DNA of 64,000 nucleotides from CAWGJF01 sp963822905 (GCA_963822905.1 CAWGJF010000003.1:1-64000), one strand, 5' to 3'; counted from the first letter of the stretch, positions 45,406-55,817 are shown. Notes: generated by a model from the letters alone, not told the origin. Made by a program: numbers and translations.

Positions 45406-48400
45406 ATGCTTTTACAAGAAAAAAAAATTATTGAAACTAACGACGAGTTCCGTGCTATTTTGTATAGTATTGGAGATGGAGTTATAACAACGGACATTAA
45501 CAGCAAAGTTAGTAGGATGAATCCTGTTGCGGAAAGATTGACCGGGTGGAAAGAATCTGAAGCGAGAGGAAAAAAATTAAACGAAGTGTTCAATATTATA
45601 GATGAAATATCAAACTCAACACTTGAAAATCCTGTTGATAAAGTATTACAAACCGGATCAATAATTGAATTAAAAAATCATACTCTCTTGATTTCCAGGG
45701 AAGGAAAACGAATACCAATCGCAGATAGCGGCGCACCTATTAAAAATGATAATGATGAAATAGTAGGAGTTGTGTTAGCATTCCGTGACGAAACTGAAGA
45801 TCGAAAAAAGAAAAAGCTTTTAAAGGAAAGCGAATCTAAGTTTTCAATAATATTTCAGTCCAGCCCGGTTGCGATTACTATTACGCGCTCTGACGGAACT
45901 ATTCTTGATGTTAATGAGATTTTCCTTAAAACAACCGGATATTCAAGAGAAGAAATAATCGGATCAAACACTTTAGAGCTAAATTTATGGTATGATATTA
46001 AAGACCGCGAAAAGTTCTTAACGGAACTTTCCCGTAATGGTTCTGTACCCAGCTTGGAAATGAAGTTTAAAATGAAATCCGGAGAGAAAAAGATATGCTT
46101 TATTTCAGCAGAAATTATTGAGATGGATAATGAAAAATTAATACTAAGTAATATTCTTGATATCACAGATCATAAACACGCAGAAATTGAATTGCAAACC
46201 AGCAAGGCACATCTTTCAACAGCACATGAAATTGCTCATTTAGGTTACTGGGAATATGATACAATAAATGATCTTTTTACCTTTAATGATCAATTCTATA
46301 AAATGCTACGCACTTCTGTTGAACAAGAGAGTGGCTATACAATGACATCTGATCAATATACTAAACGTTTCGTTCATCCTGAAGATACGGATATTGTTGG
46401 TATTGCAATCCGGAATGCTATTGAATCAAAAGAACCGGATTATAATGGAAAACTTGAACATAAAATCATATATGCTGACGGCAAAACGGGGTTCATTTCA
46501 GTACATTTTTTTGTTTTTAGAAATGATGAAGGACGGGTTATAAAAACATACGGTGTAAACCAGGATATTTCTGACAGAGTTAAAGCGGAAAAAGCAATCC
46601 GCATGTCCGAACACAAGTTCTCAACAGCATTTCATACCTCGCCGGATGCTGTAAATATTAACCGTGTTAAGGATGGATTATATATCGAAGTTAATCAGGG
46701 CTTTCGTAAAATTACAGGGTATGAGCCTGAAGAAGTTATAGGAAAGACATCGCTTGAACTAAATATTTGGAATGATCCTAAAGACAGAGCTAATCTCATA
46801 AATAAGCTTAGAGAAACAGGAGAAGTTAACAATTTTGAGGCACAATTCAGAAGAAAAGACGGACAGGTTATAACAGGACTAATGTCAGCAAAGGTGATTA
46901 AACTTAATGGGGTTGATTGTCTGTTAAATATAACGAGAGACATTACCGAACGAAAACTGGCGGAAGAGAAAATCAAGAAACTTTCAATGGGTGTTGAACA
47001 AAGTCCGGCTGCAATTGTAATAACGGACACAGAAGGAAATATTGAATATGTTAATCCTAAGTTTTCTGAGGTTACAGGGTATTCATTTGAAGAGGTAAAA
47101 GGAAAAAATCCTAGAATACTTAAATCTGATGATAAAAAGCCGGAAGAATATAGGGGACTGTGGAATACTATAAGTAATAAGCAAGAATGGCGTGGTGAGT
47201 TTCAGAACAAAAAGAAAAACGGCGAGCTTTATTGGGAGTTTGCTTCAATTTCACCGATATTAAATGAAGACGGGGAAATAACAAACTTTATTGCAATTAA
47301 GGAGGACATTACAGAACAAAAGAAAATGGAAGATATGCTGTCCAATGAGCGATTAATTTTAAGAACTTTGATTGATAACCTCCCCGACGCAATCTTTGTT
47401 AAAGATGTCTTTTGCCGAAAAACTCTTGCCAACCCTGCGGATTTAAAGTTTATGGGAGTAAAAAAAGAAGTAGACGTTTTAGGAAAAACAGATTTTGATT
47501 TTTATTCAAAAGAAGTTGCAGAAAAGTTCTTTAATGATGATCAGCAAATTTTGAAAAACAACTTGCCTGTAATTAATAAAGAATCAGCATTTACTGATAT
47601 GGATGGACAAACCCATTGGATACTTACCTCCAAGTTACCCTTGCATGATAGCAAAAACAATATCAACGGATTAGTTGGCATCTCAAGAGATATAACAAAA
47701 CAAAAGTTTGAAGAGATGGAATTAATCAAGGCCAAAGAAAAAGCCGAGGAAATGAACAGGCTTAAATCATATTTCTATGCAAATGTCAGTCACGAACTTC
47801 GCACTCCTTTTGTTGGTATTTTGGGGTATGCTGAAATACTCGCGGACACACTCAAAAATCCTGAAGAAAAAGAAATGGCTGATGTAATTTTGAAATCTTC
47901 CAGACGACTCACTGAGACTTTAAACAAAATTTTAAATATTGCAAAGCTCGAGTTTGATAAGCCTAAAATACATTTTACAGAAGTCGACGTTTTTGAACTA
48001 GTAAGGAATATTCAAACTCTATTTTCTAAATCTGCAGGATCTAAAAACACTACGATAAGCACAGAATTTAAATGCACTATTAGTGTATTAAAAACCGATG
48101 AAATGTTTTTACAAGAAATTTTAACCAACCTGGTTAGCAATGCAATCAAGTACTGTTCTAATGGAAGAATAAGAATAATTGCAGATATAATTAATAAAAC
48201 CGGGTATAATTATTTTGTTGTTAAAGTAGCTGATAACGGAATAGGGATTCCCCGGGATAAGCAGGAAATAATATGGCAGGAATTTCGGCAAGTTAGCGAA
48301 GGGTTCAACAGGAGTTCAGAAGGAACAGGCTTAGGTCTGAGTATTACAAAAAAATATATCAATCTGCTGGGTGGAACCATATCACTTGAAAGTGAAGTTG

Positions 48401-48885
48401 GTAAAGGATCAACTTTTACAATTGAGCTCCCATTAAATTATAATGCAGAAGAAGTAACCAAAATTAATAGCACAAAAAATATTGAGGACCCGGATACAGC
48501 TAATAATATATCAAAGAGACCTAAAAAAATTTTGTTTGTTGAAGATGATCCGACAACCGGAGATTTTGTAAAAAGAATACTATCAGATACCTATATAGTT
48601 GAGGTTTCACTTTCCGCCGAAGAAGGATTACAAAAAGTAAAATCTTATCAATATCCAGCATTGTTGCTTGATATAAATCTTGGATATGGAATGGATGGAA
48701 TTGAATTACTGCAAAAAATAAAAGAGCTGCCCGAATACAAAAATATTCCTGCTGTTGCAGTTACAGCGTATGCATCTTCCAATGATAAAGATGAATTCCT
48801 TTCAAAAGGATTTTCTTATTATATCTCAAAACCATTCGCGGCAAAAGATATGCGTGGGATACTTAAAAAAATTCTTGATCATTAA
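45406..48885 (+). CDS. cytoplasmic hybrid histidine kinase with six PAS domains
   Basis: The 1159-residue protein has no signal peptide or TM helix. It starts with six PAS-like domains (about 8-125, 135-255, 258-385, 390-512, 520-640 and 642-770), most opening with the FSIIFQSSP/VEQSPAAIVI type of motif. It then has HisKA (ANVSHELRTPF, His796), HATPase (NGIGIP, GTGLGLSITKKY) and a C-terminal receiver with Asp1089 (LLLDINLG). It is an intracellular signal integrator, possibly sensing redox or small ligands through PAS. There is no adjacent response regulator. Confidence 0.92.
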   Translation: MLLQEKKIIETNDEFRAILYSIGDGVITTDINSKVSRMNPVAERLTGWKESEARGKKLNEVFNIIDEISNSTLENPVDKVLQTGSIIELKNHTLLISREGKRIPIADSGAPIKNDNDEIVGVVLAFRDETEDRKKKKLLKESESKFSIIFQSSPVAITITRSDGTILDVNEIFLKTTGYSREEIIGSNTLELNLWYDIKDREKFLTELSRNGSVPSLEMKFKMKSGEKKICFISAEIIEMDNEKLILSNILDITDHKHAEIELQTSKAHLSTAHEIAHLGYWEYDTINDLFTFNDQFYKMLRTSVEQESGYTMTSDQYTKRFVHPEDTDIVGIAIRNAIESKEPDYNGKLEHKIIYADGKTGFISVHFFVFRNDEGRVIKTYGVNQDISDRVKAEKAIRMSEHKFSTAFHTSPDAVNINRVKDGLYIEVNQGFRKITGYEPEEVIGKTSLELNIWNDPKDRANLINKLRETGEVNNFEAQFRRKDGQVITGLMSAKVIKLNGVDCLLNITRDITERKLAEEKIKKLSMGVEQSPAAIVITDTEGNIEYVNPKFSEVTGYSFEEVKGKNPRILKSDDKKPEEYRGLWNTISNKQEWRGEFQNKKKNGELYWEFASISPILNEDGEITNFIAIKEDITEQKKMEDMLSNERLILRTLIDNLPDAIFVKDVFCRKTLANPADLKFMGVKKEVDVLGKTDFDFYSKEVAEKFFNDDQQILKNNLPVINKESAFTDMDGQTHWILTSKLPLHDSKNNINGLVGISRDITKQKFEEMELIKAKEKAEEMNRLKSYFYANVSHELRTPFVGILGYAEILADTLKNPEEKEMADVILKSSRRLTETLNKILNIAKLEFDKPKIHFTEVDVFELVRNIQTLFSKSAGSKNTTISTEFKCTISVLKTDEMFLQEILTNLVSNAIKYCSNGRIRIIADIINKTGYNYFVVKVADNGIGIPRDKQEIIWQEFRQVSEGFNRSSEGTGLGLSITKKYINLLGGTISLESEVGKGSTFTIELPLNYNAEEVTKINSTKNIEDPDTANNISKRPKKILFVEDDPTTGDFVKRILSDTYIVEVSLSAEEGLQKVKSYQYPALLLDINLGYGMDGIELLQKIKELPEYKNIPAVAVTAYASSNDKDEFLSKGFSYYISKPFAAKDMRGILKKILDH

Positions 48886-48976
48886 TTTTACCCGGTTAAA
48901 AAGGCTTCTTTCTTTTGTGTTTCCTATTTAATTTCAGTTGCCTCATCAATCAGATAAAAACTCAATTTTAAAATAA

Positions 48977-49004
48977 AAAAGCATTCTTAAAGAGAATGCT
49001 TTTT
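48977..49004. terminator. bidirectional terminator between kinase and RRM genes
   Basis: AAAAGCATTCT pairs with AGAATGCTTTT around a 5-7 base loop, with A-runs before and T-runs after on both readings. It serves the kinase gene ending at 48885 and the RRM gene ending at 49024. Confidence 0.85.
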
Positions 49005-49023
49005 ATAAAATCAGAGAGATAAT

Positions 49024-49332
49024 TTAGCGACGGGATCTTCCACCACCACCGCCTCCGCGATTGAAGTTTCTTTTTCCGGAGTTTCTGTCATTTCGGGGGC
49101 GTGCTTCATTTACAGTAAGCTTTTTACCTTTTAATTCAAAGGTGTTTAGTTCCTTCATCGCCGTTTGCGCTTCTGAATTTGATGGCATTTCAATAAATCC
49201 AAATCCTTTTGACTGCTGTGTAAACATATCCCGAATTATTTTAACTTCATTAACTTTGCCATATTTAGCAAAAAGTTCTGTTAATTCCTGATCGGCAACA
49301 TCATTTGCCAGATTGCCAACAAAAATATTCAT
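49024..49332 (-). CDS. RRM protein with RGG-type tail
   Basis: I use the ATG at 49332, preceded by AGGAG at proper distance. The protein of about 102 residues has an RRM (RNP2 MNIFVGNLA, RNP1 SKGFGFIEM) and a C-terminal low-complexity tail rich in Gly and Arg (RNFNRGGGGGGRSRR). RGG tails promote RNA binding and condensation. It lacks the conserved leader hairpin of the other two RRM genes. Confidence 0.9.
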   Translation of the reverse strand: MNIFVGNLANDVADQELTELFAKYGKVNEVKIIRDMFTQQSKGFGFIEMPSNSEAQTAMKELNTFELKGKKLTVNEARPRNDRNSGKRNFNRGGGGGGRSRR

Positions 49333-49338
49333 ATGCAC

Positions 49339-49667
49339 TCCTAAAAAATTAAATATTAATTGAATAAAAGATCGTTCTTTAATGCCTAGAATAAAAAACC
49401 AAGAGGATCTGAAAATGAAGAAGGATCAATTGGAATTTTATGTGGTTTCACTAACATAAACTACTTTAATCTCCAAAACAAGTTAAAATGAGCTAAAAAA
49501 AAGAACATTAAGATTTACCAAAACAAAGATTTCAAAACAGTTCCATATTAAGTGATATAACTTTTGGAAAATTGATTTTGCTTTAATTAATAATGGAATA
49601 GATCAAATCGATTCAAAATAAAAAAGGCGTCTCCCGGGGACGCCTTTTTTAGTACTAAAATATCTTT
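49339..49667. other. gap between the two RRM genes
   Basis: About 330 bases with the leader of the upstream RRM gene and the terminator of the next. No gene is seen. Confidence 0.4.
49621..49650 (-). terminator. terminator of the third RRM gene
   Basis: AAAAAGGCGTC pairs with GACGCCTTTTTT around a TCCCGGG loop. T-runs are present on both readings. Confidence 0.85.
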
Positions 49668-49919
49668 TTAGTCGCGCGGTTTTGCTTCATTAACTACGAT
49701 ATTTCTTCCTTTTAATTCTGAGTCATTTAATGCCTGGATAGCATTTTTAGCCTCAGAAGGGTTCTCCATTTCTACGAATCCGAAACCCCGTGATCTACCG
49801 GTAGCACGGTCTGTAACAACTTTAGCAGATACTACCGTACCATGTTCTTCAAATGTTTTTCTTAATGTTTCGTCGTTTACCGACCATGGGAGGGAACCCA
49901 CAAATAACTTAGTGCTCAC
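49668..49919 (-). CDS. RRM RNA-binding protein, paralogue of the one at 16114
   Basis: The 83-residue protein is nearly identical in layout to the first RRM protein: KLFVGSLPWSVNDE, SRGFGFVEM and the same NIVVNEAKPRD end. It starts with GTG, as its paralogue does, with GAGG a few bases upstream, and has a strong terminator. The two copies probably arose by a recent duplication and may be expressed under different conditions. Confidence 0.92.
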   Translation of the reverse strand: MSTKLFVGSLPWSVNDETLRKTFEEHGTVVSAKVVTDRATGRSRGFGFVEMENPSEAKNAIQALNDSELKGRNIVVNEAKPRD

Positions 49920-49952
49920 AGAAAAAACCTCATAAAAATATTGAATAAAAAA

Positions 49953-49969
49953 TCTGGACTACTACCAGA
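49953..49969 (-). promoter_or_regulatory. leader hairpin conserved with the first RRM gene
   Basis: TCTGG (49953-49957) pairs with CCAGA (49965-49969) around a 7-base loop, next to TACCAAAA, as at 16397-16413. It lies 34-50 bases upstream of the GTG start. Confidence 0.5.
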
Positions 49970-50075
49970 TACCAAAAACTAATATTTTTTCAATTTATAA
50001 CCTAATTAATTATTAGTCTTCAAACTTACTTTTAATACTGTAAACTAAAAGAGATAACCAATACTATTATTACCT

Positions 50076-50876
50076 CTAAAACAAAAATTTCCTGATCTGG
50101 TCACCCACATTAACTTTTCCTGTACTGTCACAAACAAGATTCATCCCAAATATTACCCCACCTTCAATTCTTCTGTATTTTGCAAGTGTACGTAACGGTT
50201 CATGGGTAAGTTCAGCGGTTTCCTGATCGATTGTTGTAACAACACATCTTATACTCGGTTTTATGCTACGAAATTTTATTTCTCCGATTTTAAATTTTTT
50301 CCAGGCATCTTCCTCAAATGGATTGCCTCCTGTGAAAACAAAGTTGGGGCGAAACCGGTTCATTTGTAATTGTTCTTCAAGTCTTGAGTTCAGATCATCG
50401 AGTGAAGACTGCCCGATAATTAAAAATGGATAACCATCAGCAAAGCTGACAATTTTATTTTTCACAAATTTCTTGTTTACAGAACGCTCAGTTGATTTGG
50501 GCATTTTCACAAGTCTGCATTTTAAGCCAAGCATTTCAGAAAACCACTCATCAATCTGGGGATTATAAAATTCACCCATAACAGTATCGTCCCAAATAAC
50601 AACATTTGATTTTTCTTTGTGTTCAAAATTTAATGGGATTAAAAGTTGTTCAACATTTTTAATTTTGTGCTGAAGTTTTAAACCAGCATTTTCGATTGAA
50701 ACTTTTATCAAAGCCATCTCAGGAAATTTTCGCTGTGTAATAAATGTATTCGTTTCATCAACCAGAACCCACCGGCGATCATACTTCAATCCCCGCTCTT
50801 CGACTTCAGAAGATTGAAGACTAATGCCGGCAAGAGACTTTATCGGGTAAATATTTATTTCAGATAGTGTGTACAT
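50076..50876 (-). CDS. MOSC-domain protein (YcbX/mARC-like)
   Basis: A 266-residue protein with an MOSC N-terminal beta-barrel (INIYPIKSLAGISLQSSEVE, GLKYDRRWVLVDE, TQRKFPEMALI) and a MOSC domain. RFRPNFVFTGGNPFEEDAWK and PSIRCVVTTID include the molybdenum-liganding cysteine expected in this family. It should be a molybdenum-cofactor enzyme, probably reducing N-hydroxylated compounds. No iron-sulphur domain is fused, so an external electron donor is needed. It follows the APC permease gene by 22 bases. Confidence 0.87.
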   Translation of the reverse strand: MYTLSEINIYPIKSLAGISLQSSEVEERGLKYDRRWVLVDETNTFITQRKFPEMALIKVSIENAGLKLQHKIKNVEQLLIPLNFEHKEKSNVVIWDDTVMGEFYNPQIDEWFSEMLGLKCRLVKMPKSTERSVNKKFVKNKIVSFADGYPFLIIGQSSLDDLNSRLEEQLQMNRFRPNFVFTGGNPFEEDAWKKFKIGEIKFRSIKPSIRCVVTTIDQETAELTHEPLRTLAKYRRIEGGVIFGMNLVCDSTGKVNVGDQIRKFLF

Positions 50877-50898
50877 ATTTTTTAAGCAGAATTATGTT

Positions 50899-52191
50899 TT
50901 AACTTATATTCAATTCCCTTTTTGAAAACAATCTAAATGCACCTTCAATACCGATCGAAAATAAAATCATTAAGAATAAAATTAAGAGATGCACAGGAGT
51001 ACTGTTCATTGTTTGCCAGATAAGACTACATAATGCGCCGATACACAAGCCAGCGCCAATATACGAAATGATTTTTTTACTTTTTGTCTTGTTAAATAAT
51101 TTTGCATTAGAAAGATTTACACCAGCAAAAATTAGAAGGAAGCCCGCACTCCCCATTGTTGAAAGACTTGAAAGATCAAAAAGATTTGCGACCAGAAGTG
51201 TTGCTGCCGATGTAATCAGCAATCCCTCAAGTGGTTTATTCCAGATGCTATCTTCTAAAAATCGGGGCAGTTCACCGTCTTTAGCGATTATATAACTTAG
51301 TCTAGCAGAACCATAAAGGGTTGCATTAATTGCTGAAGTTGTTGAAAGAAGTGCAGCTATTGATATTAAAACAAATCCGAACTGACCAAGAAAAGGTTTA
51401 GCTGCCAGTGCTAAAGCGTAATCTTTTGCGGCAACAATTTTTTCAACTGGTAAATTTCCTACTGTTACAATTGCTACAAGGATATAAAGAATAATTACAA
51501 AAATTACTGAAGCATAAAATGCACGCGGTAAAGTTTTTTCAGGATTTCGAATATCACTTGATGTGTTAGCAATAAGTTCAAAACCTTCATATGCTAAAAA
51601 TATTATAAAACCTCCGGCAACAAGGTCTAATGTCGGGGACCAGTTTGAAATAACTAGTCTGTCAGGATGAATTCCAATAAATCCGATAATGCAAAAGAAA
51701 ATTAAAATTAATAGTTTTAATGATACGACTATATCTTCAGCTTCTCCGATGAGTTTTGCACTAAAGATATTTAGAACAGTAATGATTACTATAATTCCGC
51801 TAATTAATAAATGCTTGGTTAATTCATGGGGAAAACCGGGTAAAAGCTCAGCACCATAACTTCCGAATGCGAAGGCATAAAGTGAGAGCATAATTATATA
51901 ACTAATCCATAAAAGTATATTCATTGATCCGGTAATCATACCCGGGCCAAATGCTTTATCGAGATAGGAAACTGTTCCCCCTTTACCGGGAAAAGCGACA
52001 GATAATTTAGAATAAGAATAGGAAGTGAAAAGAGCTACAATTCCTGCAATTAAAAATGCGACTGGTGCTCCGCCATGTGAAAGTTGAACAGCTAAACCAA
52101 GCACTGCAAATATTCCGCCACCAACCATTCCGCCGATCCCAATAGCTACAGCTTCAATAAAACCAATTTTATTATTTTTTTTCTTTTCCAT
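50899..52191 (-). CDS. APC-family amino acid permease
   Basis: I use the ATG at 52191; an earlier GTG at 52212 would add 7 residues. The 430-residue membrane protein has about 12 helices and typical APC features: AVAIGIGGMVGGGIFAVLGL in TM1, SYSKLSVAFPGKGGTVSYLD, FIIFLAYEGFELIANTSSD and STTSAINATLYGSARLSYI. It imports an amino acid or polyamine; the substrate is not readable. Confidence 0.87.
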   Translation of the reverse strand: MEKKKNNKIGFIEAVAIGIGGMVGGGIFAVLGLAVQLSHGGAPVAFLIAGIVALFTSYSYSKLSVAFPGKGGTVSYLDKAFGPGMITGSMNILLWISYIIMLSLYAFAFGSYGAELLPGFPHELTKHLLISGIIVIITVLNIFSAKLIGEAEDIVVSLKLLILIFFCIIGFIGIHPDRLVISNWSPTLDLVAGGFIIFLAYEGFELIANTSSDIRNPEKTLPRAFYASVIFVIILYILVAIVTVGNLPVEKIVAAKDYALALAAKPFLGQFGFVLISIAALLSTTSAINATLYGSARLSYIIAKDGELPRFLEDSIWNKPLEGLLITSAATLLVANLFDLSSLSTMGSAGFLLIFAGVNLSNAKLFNKTKSKKIISYIGAGLCIGALCSLIWQTMNSTPVHLLILFLMILFSIGIEGAFRLFSKRELNIS

Positions 52192-52272
52192 TTGATAGAA
52201 GCGGAGAATCACAAAAATATTTCAGGAAGAGCAACGAAAGTTAAAAGTTACAAATAAAATTTTATTTGAATA

Positions 52273-53508
52273 TTATTCTTTGTTTCTCAGCACTATTAAC
52301 GTTACTTCAGGTGTTGAGTTATAACGGATTGGTGCAAGCGACATTCCCAATCCCCTCGTTACAATCATCAACATATTTCCAAAATGAAAATCGCCCCGGA
52401 TAAAACTTGTTTCAAACATTGTTGGTGTAATGTAAATAAACGGAAACATTAAAGTAATTTGCCCGCCATGGGTATGTCCTGCTAAAAACAAATCATAGTT
52501 CCTTTCAACAGCTTTGTCAACAAGAAATCTTCTTGGCTGGTGAGTGAGAAAAATTTTCAGATCGCAGTTGTTATCATTTCGAGTTAAACTATCCAGGATG
52601 TTTGTATTAACTTGTTCAACGTAGGTGTTTGTGATAAAAGTTATACAAATTTTAGAACTGTCAACAAATATTTCTCTTTTCGAATTATTAATAAACTTAA
52701 TTCCTTTTTCAGTCAATGCTTCCGAGACCTCTTTTAGGCTGCGGGAGTAATCATTCCTGTAAGCCCAATTATCATGGTCGCCAACGCAGGCATAAATTCC
52801 ACACTTAGATTTTATTTTTGCAACATATTCAGCACTTTCCCGGATGTAGTCCGGAGTTGAAGTAATAAAATCTCCGGCAATAAGTACAATATCTGGTTTT
52901 GTCGAATTTACTTTGTCAATAAAATTCTGAAGACGGTTTTCATCTGTGTATTTGTCAGCCTGTATATCGGAAATAAGAGTAATCCTAAATCCATTTAATT
53001 CGGCGGGTAAGTTTTTCTTTTTGAATTCGACAATTCTTATTGAAACATTTTTATAATCGTAAACTATTCTTGCCGGAATGTAAACAGCAAAAAAAATCAG
53101 GATTACAAACATAAACTTTGCAACAACAGAATCTATTTTTTGTTTTCTCTTTTTATACAGAGGATAAAAAATGAATTTTAAAATATCTAATAAAAGAAAG
53201 TAAATCCCTGTCTGGAACATCAAAAGAAAAAGTATCCAGAAAGGGTAAACAAGAAAGTAATCAAAAAAAGAAGTGTCCGGAGGTGACATTCTGCCAGCCG
53301 AAATCAAGCCGTAAAGAAAGGAGATTATTAAAAATGTAGGATAAAGATTTAACAGAATAAGGAAAATCACTTTTCCTGTTCTATATTTTTTAAGATTAAT
53401 GTTTGGGAACGATTTCTTAAGCAGCCAGTTACTTTTCTTAATGAAGTAAAATTCTACAAGAAAAAGTATAACTACGCCGATAAGAATTCTGAAAATCCAA
53501 CCGCTCAT
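52273..53508 (-). CDS. membrane metallophosphoesterase with altered metal motifs
   Basis: A 411-residue protein with four N-terminal membrane helices (about 6-22, 47-66, 84-110 and 128-148) and a calcineurin-like domain. The metal motifs differ from the usual DxH and GNHD: DIQ at 181-183 and GDHD at 243-246. Asp213 (AGDF), His323 and GHTH (344-347) are normal. Such changes are seen in a YkuE-like membrane subgroup and may alter metal choice. Its substrate is unknown. Confidence 0.85.
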   Translation of the reverse strand: MSGWIFRILIGVVILFLVEFYFIKKSNWLLKKSFPNINLKKYRTGKVIFLILLNLYPTFLIISFLYGLISAGRMSPPDTSFFDYFLVYPFWILFLLMFQTGIYFLLLDILKFIFYPLYKKRKQKIDSVVAKFMFVILIFFAVYIPARIVYDYKNVSIRIVEFKKKNLPAELNGFRITLISDIQADKYTDENRLQNFIDKVNSTKPDIVLIAGDFITSTPDYIRESAEYVAKIKSKCGIYACVGDHDNWAYRNDYSRSLKEVSEALTEKGIKFINNSKREIFVDSSKICITFITNTYVEQVNTNILDSLTRNDNNCDLKIFLTHQPRRFLVDKAVERNYDLFLAGHTHGGQITLMFPFIYITPTMFETSFIRGDFHFGNMLMIVTRGLGMSLAPIRYNSTPEVTLIVLRNKE

Positions 53509-53546
53509 TTGTTATTATAATTTAAAAAGTATTGATAACAAGTTAG

Positions 53547-54296
53547 TTATTTGAAATTAATTGTTTTGATTTTTTGTACGAACGCAAGCATTTTCTGATG
53601 GTGAGTTCCCCTCCAGTAAAGCTTTCCGCATTCTGGACATTTATGAAATTCTTTTTGAAATATAGCAACCTTCTCAGGCAACCTGTTTATAATTTCTTCT
53701 TTGTTAACTTGTATTAATTGATTATTGCAATCAAGGCATCTGGTGAACTCTTTTATCAGTTTTTGCAAGTCAAATCTCTTTACTACTTCTTCGGTTTGTT
53801 CTTCCACATTAACGCTTCGCAAAAAATATCCATGAGTAATTTCACTTCGTTTTAATATTCCAAGATCGCGCGTAAGTATTGCTCTTTTGTCTTTTAAAGA
53901 AATCATGGCAATATCTTCGTCTGCAAAATTATTTTTATAAAGAATATCCAATCCAAGTATTCTTAAGTATCTTGCAAGTTTGCCCAGATGAACATCGCAA
54001 ATAAACTTCGGATTACGTAATGGTGCTGGTCGTAAATGCTGAACATCTGAAATATCAAAAGATTCGAAAACGGGGTAAACAGAAATATCATCGCCATCAT
54101 TAATTAGGTAATCAAAACCAATTGATTTTCCATTAACTAAAATTAGATCAATTTCTGTATGCGGAACGCCAAATGATTCAATTACGTCTTTTACAGATGC
54201 CCTGTCAATAAAATTATGTTCGAACCTGGCTTTCCTTTTATTCTTTGAAAGGAAGTCATTCAGTTCTTCATAAAATCTAAAACAGATTTTTTTCAT
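53547..54296 (-). CDS. Mut7-C RNase-domain protein with ubiquitin-like N-terminus
   Basis: The 249-residue protein starts with a Ub-Mut7-C ubiquitin-like domain (residues 1-85). A Mut7-C PIN-like domain follows (FICDVHLGKLARYLRILGLD, AILTRDLGIL) and then a zinc-ribbon with CLDC and CPEC. These are predicted RNases or toxin-like nucleases of uncertain role. It follows divergently from the MFS transporter gene. Confidence 0.85.
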   Translation of the reverse strand: MKKICFRFYEELNDFLSKNKRKARFEHNFIDRASVKDVIESFGVPHTEIDLILVNGKSIGFDYLINDGDDISVYPVFESFDISDVQHLRPAPLRNPKFICDVHLGKLARYLRILGLDILYKNNFADEDIAMISLKDKRAILTRDLGILKRSEITHGYFLRSVNVEEQTEEVVKRFDLQKLIKEFTRCLDCNNQLIQVNKEEIINRLPEKVAIFQKEFHKCPECGKLYWRGTHHQKMLAFVQKIKTINFK

Positions 54297-54399
54297 TTAT
54301 AAAATTTATCGATGATTGTGCCGTGGAACAATGAATAAATTTTAATTAGCAGTTTCTTTAATTAATTTCGATTTATACTTACGAATAATATTTTCAAAG

Positions 54400-55710
54400 A
54401 TGACGTCAGAATTTCTTAATCAAACCTTAAGAGCACTCAAGCACAGAAATTACAGGTTGTTTTTCAGCGGCCAGGGAATTTCACTTATCGGCACATGGAT
54501 GCAGCAGATTGCCCGTGGTTGGCTGGTCTACAGACTAACCGATTCTGCTTTTCTTCTTGGTCTTGTTGGCTTTGCTTCACAGATCCCTACTTTTCTTCTT
54601 GCGTCCTTTGCCGGAGTAATGGCAGACAGGTACAATAAGCACAAAATAATTATTGCAACACAGTCCTTGGCTATGCTGGAAGCATCTATACTTACTGTTC
54701 TTACCTTAACTAATGTTATTCATGTGTGGCATATTATTGCTTTAAGTTTTTTTTCAGGACTGATCAATGCATTTGATATGCCAACGAGGCAGTCATTTGT
54801 AATCGAAATGGTCGATGACAAAAAAGATTTACCGAATGCTATCGCACTCAACTCATCAATGTTTAATGCGGCAAGATTGATCGGACCAACTGTAGCAGGG
54901 TTTTTAATAGCTTCTTTTGGAGAAGGAGTGTGTTTTCTTCTTAACGCTCTCAGTTACATTGCTGTAATTTCCGCCTTATTGATGATGAAAATCTCACCAT
55001 ACATTAATAATAAACGGAAAGAAAAAGTTTTAGAAGGATTGAAAGAAGGAATCAAATACGCATACAGCTTTAAACCAATTCGTGCACTGCTTTTGCTGAT
55101 TGCATTGATGAGTTTAGCTGGTATGCCTTATACAGTACTCATGCCGGTTTTTGCAAGAGACATTTTGAAAGGTAATGCAAGTACACTGGGATTTCTGCTT
55201 GGTGCAGTTGGAACGGGTGCGATGATCGGGGCTCTTTATCTCGCTTCCAGAAAATCTGTGTTGGGTTTGGGAAAATGGATTGCTATCGCGGCAAGCATTT
55301 TTTCTCTTGGACTGATTTGCTTTTCATTTTCAAGAAGTATTTATCTATCTCTTATGTTGATGTTCTTTACCGGTTTCGGAATGATGATGCAGATGGCTTC
55401 AAGCAATACATTACTCCAAACACTTACCGATGATGATAAACGCGGAAGAGTTATGAGTCTATATGTAATGGCATTTATGGGTACCGCACCTTTTGGAAGT
55501 TTTATAGCCGGAGCTTTAGCAAGTGTGATTGGTGCGCCGTGTACCATTTTATCCGGAGGAATAGTTTGCCTCCTTGGTGCAATTATTTTCGCAAAAAATT
55601 TACCATCACTTAGGAAACACATTAGACCAATTTATATTAAAATGGGAATACTGCCGGAAGTGTCACATGGTTTGCAATCTTCAACCAATCTAAAAATGCC
55701 GCCAAATTAG
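54400..55710 (+). CDS. MFS transporter, EntS-like (MFS_3)
   Basis: A 436-residue 12-helix transporter with MFS_3 motifs: FLNQTLRALKHRNYRLFFSG, SLIGTWMQQIARGWLVY, FAGVMADRYNKHKIII and AIALNSSMFNAARLIGPTVAG. Proteins of this branch export siderophores or drugs. There is no siderophore gene near it, so the substrate is open. It has no clear ribosome site. Confidence 0.87.
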   Translation: MTSEFLNQTLRALKHRNYRLFFSGQGISLIGTWMQQIARGWLVYRLTDSAFLLGLVGFASQIPTFLLASFAGVMADRYNKHKIIIATQSLAMLEASILTVLTLTNVIHVWHIIALSFFSGLINAFDMPTRQSFVIEMVDDKKDLPNAIALNSSMFNAARLIGPTVAGFLIASFGEGVCFLLNALSYIAVISALLMMKISPYINNKRKEKVLEGLKEGIKYAYSFKPIRALLLLIALMSLAGMPYTVLMPVFARDILKGNASTLGFLLGAVGTGAMIGALYLASRKSVLGLGKWIAIAASIFSLGLICFSFSRSIYLSLMLMFFTGFGMMMQMASSNTLLQTLTDDDKRGRVMSLYVMAFMGTAPFGSFIAGALASVIGAPCTILSGGIVCLLGAIIFAKNLPSLRKHIRPIYIKMGILPEVSHGLQSSTNLKMPPN

Positions 55711-55817
55711 TCTTGGGTTTTGTTTCCAACTCTCAAAATTATTATTATTTACTGTACTTATCACTCCAAATTGAAATAATAACTAACTAGTTGTCCAACA
55801 GTTATCAGGAGGCATTG

